Assembly (NCBI GenBank): GCA_030844895.1
Contig: CM061228.1
Coordinates: 141,844,444 to 141,908,443, forward strand
DNA: 64,000 nt
Source: Ambrosia x helenae
Lineage: Eukaryota > Streptophyta > Magnoliopsida > Asterales > Asteraceae
Direction: 5' to 3'
Made by a program: the position numbers and the translations under genes. The notes under the pieces are model-generated. The model searched no databases and was not told the DNA's origin. It was given only the letters and a program-made list of their open reading frames with translations. Shown here piece by piece: positions 34,103 through 43,794 of the stretch (position 1 is its first letter; every line of letters begins with the position of its first letter).

Positions 34103-35807
34103 TAGCTCGCAGCAGCGCCAACCGGTTTATTTTGAGTTTTTGGTGTACTTTTCCCTTTATTTTGTTTTGATTATCATATGCCTGTATCTAAACTAACACA
34201 TTAAGGGAAATTGTAAGGGGAGACCGGTTGGGTGGTTTATATTATATTATATTATATGATACGTTGCTGTTATATGTGTGTTTTGGTTGTTAGAATATTG
34301 AATAATTGCCGCTTTTGTCCGCGAACGGAATGCTATACGGACAAGTTGGAGGGCAGGGGAGCACGACTTTCAACAACATCGTCGCATTTATCAGGGGAGT
34401 CTGTTCCGATTTTCTGTTTTATTTATTTATTTTTCTCTTTTCGTATTTTACTTTTGTTTTTGTGTTACTATTCTCTTAGCACATTGAGGACAATGTGTCG
34501 CTCAAGTGTGGGGGGGTGCTATACGTCTTTAGAGTGTGTTTTTGTGTTAGTCTTGAGTCATAAAAAAAAAAAAAAAATTTAAAAAAAAAAAAATAAATAA
34601 ATAAAAAGACCTAAAAGCGGTCTGATCGGGCATGAAAGCGACTGTTTCAATGCGTTCATTCTGTCTCTGCTTGTGGTGTGTGGGTCCTTAATCATGGTCC
34701 AATTCTTTAGAACAGACATATGAACCGTTTTCAACAGGTGTTTTAGAAAAAAATGTTTAGAATTTGCCCGATTAGGTGTAACGAGCTGTCGGTAATAAAT
34801 GCATGCACACATCGGTAACCTATTTCCACACTTTGGTGAGATCTTGAGCCTACTAGATGATAGATTGATACATATATATTTTCATTTGTTGAGTGTAGGC
34901 CAGATGTTTCTCTGTTGCAGAACTTGTGTGATTTGATACATGCCGAGGTTGTAGACTAGATATGCACATAGATGACAAAGGCAATTTAGGTTTCCCCGTT
35001 TTCTTTTGATACCCATTTATTTGTTATGTGTTGACCCGTTTACCTAAAATCACCCTTAGTAGCCCATGTTGAGCCTATACCCTTTCATTTGATTAAACCT
35101 ATTAACCAAATTGACCTGTTTACCTTTGTGAAATAAATTGATGACATCCATTGTGTTTATGTTTTGTTCAAGTGATTGAGTTATGTTTAAGTTGTGAAAG
35201 AAAAAGAAAAAAAAAAAGAAAAAAAAAAAGAAAAAAAAGAAAAAAAAAAAGAATAGAAGTATGTGTTATGGGTCAAATATGCCCAAAGTTGTGTGATTAT
35301 TGTATTATGGTGCTTAGTGAATAAGGATGGTCATTCAAGCGTGTTGAAACCCTTGTTTTTAAACCAATCGTTAGCCAAATCTATCCTACCTTTACCCGAA
35401 GCCCAAAACCCGTAAGTCCTTTAGATATGTGCATTGTCTATAGTTGAGGTGTGATTGTTATACAAGCCTATGATAACAGAGTTACATGTTTGGTTTTGAG
35501 TGAATAATACTAGCGCATTACATGCTAGTCCAGATATTAAACCGAGTGGAGTGAAAAATTGTGAGGGGTGTGTTGCATGAGAATAAAAACCGAAAGCATG
35601 TTAGACTTAGTTGGGAGAGTTCTGTTTTCAAAATTGTGCATCATGGTTGCCTGTTGAATTAACACATCTAATGATGATCTATGAATGGGGTATGACTTTG
35701 GACCCTAACTAGTGCATGGCGGGGGCGTTTGAGGTATTTGTTACTTGTTTGTGGTAAGGTTCTGAGCAGATTTGCTTGAGGGCAAGCAAAAGGTAAGTGT
35801 GGGGGTG
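34103..35807 (+). other. 3' internal region of the coding half
   Basis: It carries a third copy of hairpin 2 (34314-34345), CAGGGGAGTCTGTTCC, the CACATTG-AGGA-CAATGTG hairpin, a polypurine block (34503-34518), an A-rich stretch and the terminal polypurine tract (35795-35805). A perfect AAG/GTAAGT donor consensus overlaps that tract. Confidence 0.75.
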
Positions 35808-36964
35808 TGATGTGTTGCCAAATGCATCACATTTATATAGTAATTTTGTATAGTTTTTAATCATTTAACGTTCGTAAATATCGTGTCTTAGATACTTATT
35901 TGTGTCTTGGTATTAAGCAGGTGTTCGTGGGCTAAAACGAGAGAAAAAGAGTCTAATGGGAGGTGAAACGAGTGCACGGATGAATAAGGAATAAAAAGAA
36001 AATAAAATCTGTCAGATCACTTATTCATGCCCCATGAATAACCTCAGGAGTTATTCATGCCCCGCGAATAACTGAATTGGGTTGCAAAATGACTATACTG
36101 CCCTTAATGAATCCAGCTAATTACCCTTGCTGCCCTCGCGTAATTATCACTTATTCGCGCCCCTCTAATAAGTCAGGGAGTTATTCATGGGGTCGCGAAT
36201 AACTCTTCAGCCCATAAAAAGCCCATTTTCGCAATTAAAAACCTAGCAGCCGTTTGGGGAGATGATTATCGAGTTCCAGAGCTAAGGAGGGGCGATTTTG
36301 AGTACTTTTTGCAGTTCCATTCATTCCGGTTGATGCCAGAGCAATCCAGAACAAGTTTTGAAGCCGAAATCATGAAGATGCAAGGCTAATCATCCTGCGG
36401 TTTCTCCGGGTGAACGATTTGGTTATTTTATCAATTGTTTTATGTTTAATACTTATTATTGGGATTAGATTTTGTGAACACCTTAACGGTCTTTGCGTCT
36501 AATTGTATGTTTGACTGATCTAGACAGTTTGGTTGATTAGTATTATTGCATTATGTTATCGTATCTTGGTTTTCTTGCACTAGGATTAATTTAACTTGCA
36601 ATTAATGTTATGATAGCTGAATTGGGTCGAACAACTTAAACAAAGTCATGTCTATGTGATTTCCTAGATAGGGTATTAACATAATTCAATTGATAATTAC
36701 CAAATCAAAAACCCGGAGTGACCGTTTTTCCATATTATTGTCTTTTATAAAACTCTATTCTCACTTCGTTTGCAGCACTGCAGCACTTTTACATTTAACT
36801 TCATAAAAATTAGTTTAGTTAATTTTAAGTTAATTAGTAATTAGTAACTTAGCACTTTCCACAAACTCCCTGAGGTTCGACAACCCTACTTCCTATACTG
36901 CAGTCAGTTGTAGCTAAGGAGTAGTTTTTATTTAGTTTTTGATTAGCACTTCGACACGCGATCA
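35808..36964 (+). repeat. LTR3 of the composite retroelement
   Basis: Reads identical to LTR1 along its whole 1,157 bp by eye. It is followed by the right copy of TCTCT and then the rest of the CRK-B exon. Confidence 0.93.
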
Positions 36965-37572
36965 TCTCTTAGTTGGATCTGCAAATTCACAAGTTAAAAA
37001 ACACAAAAAAATGTTCTTACAAAATTCATTTGTGGATTTGGAAGAGCTTCATTACCGAATAAAAACTTATCTAGGCTGGAATTCGGCAAATAATCGTATA
37101 CGAGGAGTCTTTCCTTTTCTTCTAGGCAGAAGCCAAGCAACCCAACTAAATTACGATGGTGAAGCTTAGCGACCAAAAGAACTTCATTCTTGAATTGTTG
37201 TTCACCTTGTCCAGAATCCTTTGATAACCTCTTCACGGCTATCAGCCTTCCATCTTCGAGTTCTCCCTTTTATTATATACATGATGTAACATTAGGCCAC
37301 ATTTGTTTGGAACTATTCATTTTACATGATGAAATCGAACCCCTGACCCTTATACTACTTTTAAACGAAAAAGAAAAAAAAAGTACGTATTTTTACCTTG
37401 TAAACTGATCCAAATCCACCTTGTCCGATTTTATTGTCTTCACTGAAATTATTTGTTGCTGCCAACAGTGTATCCAAACTGTATTCCAAAAATTCCAATA
37501 TGCTGATATCCGTAATTTTACCTAGTGGGATTGAGAATAGCAATGTCAAGGTTTTAGTTTCATTCAGGATAT

Positions 37573-37982
37573 GACAAAATCTTGGTTTTAAAAAGCGCGA
37601 AGCGCACAAAAGCGACGAGGTCTAAAACCAAGGCGCAAAGCGCAAAAGCGGTGGGCTTTTCATACGCGAGGCGCAAGACGACAATATAATTTTTTTCATG
37701 TATGCTATAGGTTTTTAACATTATTTACTCAAAATATAGATACAAATAAGGTATATATATGATTTAACTTAAATGTACAACCTTTTTAGCTACATGTATA
37801 ACAATTTTGAGCACAAAAACAGCATGTGTACGAAAAGCACACTTTTAGGGCGCTTTTTGCGCTTTTCCTGCGCTTTTTGTACGAAGTGCGCCTAGGGTTA
37901 CATAAGGCGCCATGATCTGCGCCTAGGTGCGCCTCGCGCTTAAGCGCGCTCTAGGTGCGCTTTTTAAAACACAGGACAAAAT
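37573..37982. mobile_element. GCGC-rich hAT-type MITE in a CRK-B intron (37581-37974)
   Basis: GACAAAAT at 37573-37580 and 37975-37982 is an 8-bp duplication, as made by hAT transposases. The ends CTTGGTTTTAAAAAGCGC and GCGCTTTTTAAAACACAG are inverted. The interior carries many GCGC/AGGCGC motifs at both ends around an AT-rich centre. It lies between the transmembrane and glycine-loop exons. Confidence 0.88.
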
Positions 37983-38971
37983 GGTGTTTTCTTATTATAC
38001 TCTTTGTAGCAAAACCATGATATATGTTATTATGGATGAATGTTAAAGAGCGAATGAATTCGAAAACTTACTTTCTAAACTTGCTTCAACCAATTTCTTC
38101 TTCCTCAATATAGCGAGGTTCCAAATAGTAACGCCTATTATCAGACATGCAGCGGTCGTCATAACGATAGATGTCACTATTCGAGTTAGGTTATTGGATT
38201 TTCCTCCGGTTCCCACTGTGGTAAAAGAATAGTGGTCACATAAATGTCTGATAGATTAGTTTCAATGGCTCACTAGCTAGCTTAATTACGTACATATTGT
38301 TTTTGAGTCTTTTTAAACCGTTAATTAGAAACTTAATTGTCAAAGATAAAAATATAGCATACCCATGGAGGAGGGCGGTGGAGGACGTGGGGGAAGAACC
38401 GCCACGTCATTATAAAACCGATTTGCTTCATATCTTAAATTGCAGAGAGGGAGAAGCACCCTTGCTCCAGTTTTCCCGTAACAACACTGAGCGAGTTGAC
38501 CAACCGCATCATTTAAGCAATTAGTACATTGTTGGTTGGATAGATCGGGAGTACACTGCATAAGTCCATAGGTGAGAGTGCCATTAGGTCCTGTCACTGT
38601 CCCAGTAGCATACTTGAGCAGACCGCCATTGGACGCTTCAGCTGTCAGGTTTCCAAACAGCTTTAACACATCCTGATGAAATCGGTTGCCGTCCGTGGCG
38701 TTATTCGGACTAGCATGCGTTATGAAATTTGTTATTTCAGTTTTCCCCAAAACAGACTCATTGGAATACTTGACCATACAATTGACATAGTTTATCAACG
38801 TAGTCACTATCAGGTTGTTGAGCTAATACGGAGGAGTATGTGAAGAAAATAAATGCTGAGAGAAACAAATGTGTGAGTTTTGGCATGATTATGCCACTGT
38901 TGATGGTGCTAGCTAGCTACCTAGTTTTGATTGTGGTGAGGTGAGTGTACATACTCATTCAATATCGTCAA

Positions 38972-38982
38972 GCTTATATAGA
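38972..38982 (-). promoter_or_regulatory. Candidate TATA box of CRK-B
   Basis: The complement reads CTATATAAGC about 90 bp upstream of the CRK-B start codon, which is a good plant core-promoter position. Confidence 0.6.
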
Positions 38983-39063
38983 GCAAACAAAGTCACGATG
39001 GAGTAAAGGACACGGTATACGATTGCATCGTACATACATGTAGCATAATCAATCAACTTCTTC

Positions 39064-39375
39064 TTCTTTTTTTTTTTTTTTTTATCGGCGAACAACTGTG
39101 TGATAACCACCCTTGCGGGGCGCCGTGCCCAAGAATCGACTACTCGACCTCCAGCAGCCCCCGCCTTCTCCCGATGCGCGAAAACCCGAGCCCCACCCGC
39201 CCGAAGGCACGACAGTGTTATAGAACTCGGTAAAACCTCGCCGCCCGTCAGATTCGAACCGGTGCCACCCGTATTCGATCTTCACCCGAATACCAAACCA
39301 TAATGTTGGAAGTGGGAATTGAACCCATGATCACCTAAGTGAACATAAGACCTCTCCACCACTCAGAAAAAGATG
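39064..39375 (-). mobile_element. tRNA-derived SINE, minus orientation
   Basis: A T-run at 39064-39083 is the tail on the plus strand. Read in reverse, GAGTGGTGGAGAGG (A-box-like) is followed by GGGTTCAATTCCCA and then GGTTCGAATCTGA, two B-box-like sites. The body contains TCGTGCCTTCGGGCGGG and GAGGTTTTACCG as in the SINE at 2997, so they are one family. No clear target duplication was found. Confidence 0.75.
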
Positions 39376-39446
39376 GATGGAAAGACTCACAATGGTGAAG
39401 CCACGCGCGTAGTCCGTAGACTATTTCGTGTATTATACTAGAACAC

Positions 39447-40331
39447 TTAGGGGCTGTTTGGCAATTGCTGAACCAGTAAGTGCTGAACCAGTAAGAGGTC
39501 TTAATGGGTAAGAGGCTCTGAACCAGTAAGTGCTGAACCAGAAATGGTTGTTTGGTTGTATATCTGAATGAGTGTGCAAAATGACTATTTTGTCCCTGTA
39601 ACAATAACACCTCGATATTTAGAAAACGCCACTTTAATCAATAAAAATCCTATACATAATTTCTATTCTTATTTTTTAACAGTTATTATTATTATTAATT
39701 AATTAATTAATTAATTAATTAAACCAAAAACCAAGAATAGCCTAACCTATTTGACCATTGACCATTTATTATTATTCCCAAATCGTTTTCAACTTTATCA
39801 CTTCTTCATTTTCATTTTCTGATCACAAAAACCAATTCAACTTTTATCACTTCATTTTCATTTTCTGATCACAATCGTTTCTAGAGAGAGAGAGCATGAG
39901 TAGAGAGAGAGAAAGAGCAAAGAAGAGTGAGTGAGAGAGAGAGTAACAGAAAAAAAAAAAAAAGACAGAGGAGGAAGGGGGACGAGCGACGGAGGAAGGC
40001 GGCTGGTGCAGGGGTGCGGAGGAGAGGGAAAAGGAAAGGGAAGAGAGAAGGAGAGGAGAGGAGGAGACGGGGAGCAGGTGCTATGTAGAGGAGAGGAGAT
40101 GGAGGAGAAGATGGAAGGAGGTGATGAGAGGAGAACAAGCTGATCTGGGTTTGAGCCTTTGAGGGTAGAGACGTCTTTAGTTTCATTCAGAGACTTCCTA
40201 GAACTGAATGGGTCAGTGCTGTATAGAATCATTCAGAGGTGGCAATTTTTCCAACCAAACAACACAGCCTCTTATTCGGTCAGAGGCACCTTCTGAATGA
40301 ATGATTCAGAGCCTATCCAAACACACCCTTA
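39447..40331. mobile_element. Tourist-like MITE, copy 1 (39450-40328)
   Basis: TTA flanks both ends (39447-39449, 40329-40331). The ends GGGGCTGTTTGGCAA and ATCCAAACACACCC are inverted. The interior repeats GCTGAACCAGTAAG and contains a GA-rich stretch at 39885-40100. A TTA duplication with GGG...CCC ends fits PIF/Harbinger-derived Tourist MITEs. A relative lies at 58466. Confidence 0.85.
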
Positions 40332-40884
40332 CTGCCACCTCACTGCCACAATAAAAAGGGTTTCATTCCATCTTTTCCAATAAAACACATGAAATAGAAT
40401 AGAGTCTGCTCAATAATTTATTTTATTTATTTTCAATTTAACTTTTGTAAATCTTTTTAAAATTATTTTTTTGTTTAACATTTGTATTAAATAAAAAAAG
40501 ATAGCATTTAAATTAAATAAAAATAACATTTAACGATCCAACATCCCATTGTGTGCAATTAAGACTACCCCACATTCAAGGGAAACCATGTATTTCAAGT
40601 AATCGCAACAAAGTACGATACTAATCCAAGGTTGTCAACCTTAGTAAGAATCGGATTTAGACGGTCAACTCTGGAGTCTAGACGAGTTTGTCTTAAAAAA
40701 ACTAGAATTTCTATGCCTATAATATTAATGAATTAATATCAATTTTAAAGGACTAAATATCAATATTTAAAGTACTATAGTATTTGAAAACGTATCTTTT
40801 TTATTTATACTGATATTCACTAATAATTTTGTTTTAGATATTAGTAAAATTGTATAATTTATCAAAAAATATTTTCTTTATAGG
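40332..40884. other. AT-rich intergenic DNA
   Basis: No gene or bounded repeat seen. Confidence 0.5.
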
Positions 40885-42120
40885 GTTGGGTTATTCTATA
40901 AAGGCTACAAAAAATGAGAAGGATGAGAAACCACTAAAAAATTACATGTGTTCAAAGGATTAACAGGTGGGAGGGGTAATTTTGTCAAAAACATATGCAC
41001 ATGCAAGTCACATGTCATCTCCACCTTCATTTTTAAATGCCCGTAACTTTTTTATACGTCATCCTTTTTAAAAAAAAATTATACCATAAAATTGAGCGTC
41101 TTTTTATCTTTAATATGAGTACCATATTGTTATACTTTTGAAAAAAAAAATTCAAAACCCACTTGCATAAGACGCAATGGAGTGTAAAACACAATGTACA
41201 CCAATTAAAAATAGGGTATAAAACACAATCAAGAGTCTAGTAAAACACAATGGACGACATACTAAAGACACAATGAATAGAAGACTAAAACACAATGAAT
41301 ACTTTTGAAAAAAAAAAATTGAAAACCTAGTTGCGTAAGACACAATGGATGATATACGAAAGACACAATGAACAGAAGACTAAAACACAATGAATACTTT
41401 TGAAAAAAAGTTAAAAACCAATTGTGTAAAACACAATGGACGACATAATAAAGACACAATGAACAGAAGATTAAAACACAATGAATACTTTTGGAAAAAA
41501 ACTTGAAAACCCAGTTGCGTAAGACACAATGGAGATAACGTAAAACACAATGAGTACCAATTAAATATGCAATGAACAATAGGGTATAAAACACAATGAA
41601 CAGTCTAATAAAACACAATGGACGACATATAAAAGACACAATGAACAAAAGATTAAAACACAATGAATAATAGACTTAAACACAATGAACAACATAATAA
41701 AACACAATGTACACCTAAATACAAAACTCATTTGCGTAAAACACAATGAAAAGCATACTACAAACACAATGGACAAAGTTAAATCATGTGTAGACTAAAA
41801 AAACATAAATAACATAATTATAAAGCACACATGCATACTATAACACAATGAATGAGCAGAAGACACAACGGAGAAGAAAACCCATTTAGCACGATTTTTT
41901 TTTTTTCAATTTTAATGTAGCAATGTGATACTCATATTAAAGATAAAAAAACGCTCGTTAATATGGTGAAATTTTTTTGAAAAAAAATGTCGTATGAAAA
42001 AGTTATAGACGTTTTAAAATGATGGGGGAATTGACATGTGCATTGCATGTGGAGAGAGAAAGTCAACAAATGTGGTTTTTCTTTTATGCCCTTCCTCTAA
42101 TTTATTATTATTTTTTTTCA
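40885..42120. repeat. Duplicated inverted-repeat unit with AAACACAATG array, copy 1
   Basis: A decayed inverted repeat (CGTAACTTTTTTATACGTC near 41042 against GTCGTATGAAAAAGTTATAGACG near 41990) encloses an irregular array of AAACACAATG units (41165-41880), often spaced as AAACACAATGAACAGAAGACT. The short ORFs rich in HCVL on the minus strand are translations of this repeat. Confidence 0.75.
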
Positions 42121-42474
42121 AACAAACTAATCTCAACCCTTCAAATATATGATTAATGGATCACAATCTTTCTCACCCTTCCTAGAAAAAATGTCTTTGT
42201 GTATTTTGTGTATTTGATTCTAACCCTTTCTTTATAATATATCATATCTAAGTACTTTTCGAGTACTCTCCGTCTAAATCGAGTACTTGCAACAATTTGA
42301 TTGACCAATTTAAGAACACTTAACGACTTTTGCAACAATGCATATTATAAAATACAAAATTTGTTATCTACTTGCATAGTTACTATTGCAAACAAGATTA
42401 TCAAATGTAGATAATGCTTTGCCTATTCATAGGATAAGGTTCAAATTCCCTTGATGTCAAAATATTTTGTCAAA

Positions 42475-43445
42475 ATCCTAACCCTATTTGGGTTGAGTTA
42501 TTCAATAAATGAAAAGGTTAAAAAGCCACTAAAAAATGGCATGTGTCCCAAAAATTAAACAAGTGGGAAGGGTAATTTTGTCAAAAGAATATGCACATGC
42601 AAGTCACATGCCATTTCCATCTTCATTTTTGAACGTCCGTAACTTTTTTATATGTCAGTTTTTTTTTAAAAAAAAAATTATACCATAAAATTGAGTGCCT
42701 TTTTATCTTTAATATGAGTACCATATTGTTATACTTTTGAAAAAAAAAGTCGAAAACCCAGTTGCGTAAGACACAATGGAGTGTAAATCACAATGAGTAC
42801 CAATTAAATATACAATGAACAATAGGGTATAAAGACACAATAAACAGAAGAATAAAACACAATGAATACTCGAAAACGCAGTTCTGTAAAACACAATGGA
42901 CGACATAATAAGGACACATTAAACAGAAGACTAAAACACAATAAATACTTTTGAAAAAAAATCGAAAACCCAGTTGCGTAAGACAGTGGAGATAACGTAA
43001 AACACAATGAGTACAATAAAATATGCAATAAACAATAGGGTATAAAACACAATGAACAGTCTAATAAAACACAATGGACGACATACTAAAGACACAATGA
43101 TCAGAAGACTAAAACACAATGAATAGTAGACTTAAACACAATGAACAACATAATAAAACACAATGTACACTTAAATACACAACCTATTTGCATAAACACA
43201 ATGGAAAGCATACTAAAAACACAATGGACAAAGTTAAATCATATGTAGACTAAAAAACATAAATAACATATTTATAAAGCACACATGCGTACTATAACAC
43301 AATGAACGAGCGGAAGACACAATGAAGAAGAAAACTCATTTAACACGTATTTTTTTTTTTTCAATTTTAATGTAGCAATGTGGAAAGAGAAAGTCAACAA
43401 ATGTGGTTTTCCTTTTATGTCATTCCTCTAATTTATTATTTATTT
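42475..43445. repeat. Duplicated unit with AAACACAATG array, copy 2
   Basis: Direct copy of 40885-42120 with the same left part (GGGTAATTTTGTCAAAA, CACATGCAAGTCACATG) and an AAACACAATG array at 42766-43330. Its right inverted-repeat arm is shortened: CAATTTTAATGTAGCAATGTG jumps straight to GAAAGAGAAAGTCAACAAATG. Confidence 0.75.
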
Positions 43446-43794
43446 TTTCAAACAAACTAATCCAAACCTTCAAATATAAGATCAATGAATCACAATCATT
43501 CTCACTCTTCTTAAAAAAGTGTCATGTGTATTTGATCATAATCCTATTTAACTATTCAGAAATATGTATTAAATGTATGAAAAGAAAAAAAAAATGTATG
43601 GCTGGAAATTAATTGAGTGTGGAAAATTTTAGTCCTTGACAACTCATTTATTCGTGACCAAGTCAACCAAGTACTCTTTACTTTATCAACAACTCATTTG
43701 TTAGAAAAGCCTAATTTAGAGAAGAGACATTTAAAATTTGATTAATTTTCGGACAATTTCTAAGATTAGAGAAAAGTAAATATACAAATCTATA

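Larger units (their letters stand above)
19481..36969 (+). mobile_element. Three-LTR Athila-like composite retroelement (19486-36964)
   Basis: TCTCT at 19481-19485 and 36965-36969 is the 5-bp target duplication. The element is LTR1 (19486-20642), a 2.8-kb non-autonomous interior, LTR2 (23456-24614), an 11.2-kb coding interior and LTR3 (35808-36964). LTR1 and LTR3 are each 1,157 bp and read as identical; LTR2 (1,159 bp) differs at more than 20 positions. The primer site TGGCGCCGCTGCCGGGG follows LTR1 and LTR2. The DLGAS protease, the tRNA-Asp-like primer site and an extra ORF after pol suggest the Athila group of Ty3/Gypsy. It interrupts a CRK-B exon in antisense. Confidence 0.93.
18467..38886 (-). 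pseudogene. CRK-B: cysteine-rich receptor-like kinase broken by a retroelement
   Basis: Seven minus-strand exons are recognisable. 38363-38886 holds a signal peptide (MPKLTHLFLSAFIFF), the end of the first DUF26 and a full second one (CTPDLSNQQCTNCL). 38072-38215 is the transmembrane helix and basic stop. 37397-37521 holds the glycine loop GQGGFGSVYK. 37056-37266 holds VAVKR-type IAVKRLS and the hinge. Next is a 238-nt exon split into 36965-36978 and 19257-19485, with HRDLKVSN and TDFGMA. 18890-19037 holds APEYVM and DVFSFGVL. 18467-18787 holds CVQKNAMDRPTMS and the stop. All kinase exons keep frame. Two lesions exist: the retroelement at 19486-36964, and a deletion in exon 1 that joins the region after AQQPD to CMVKYSN in another frame, removing most of the first DUF26. 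By family these are plasma-membrane receptor kinases of defence and stress signalling. Confidence 0.93.

Noticed and set aside
39858..40232. Ser/Pro-rich minus-strand ORFs
   Set aside because: Low-complexity translation of the GA-rich interior of a MITE.
41152..43119. Several minus-strand ORFs rich in His-Cys-Val-Leu
   Set aside because: They are translations of the AAACACAATG repeat on the other strand.
41165..43330. CRISPR-like array
   Set aside because: The repeat is short, spacing is irregular, spacers are repetitive, and the DNA is plant nuclear.
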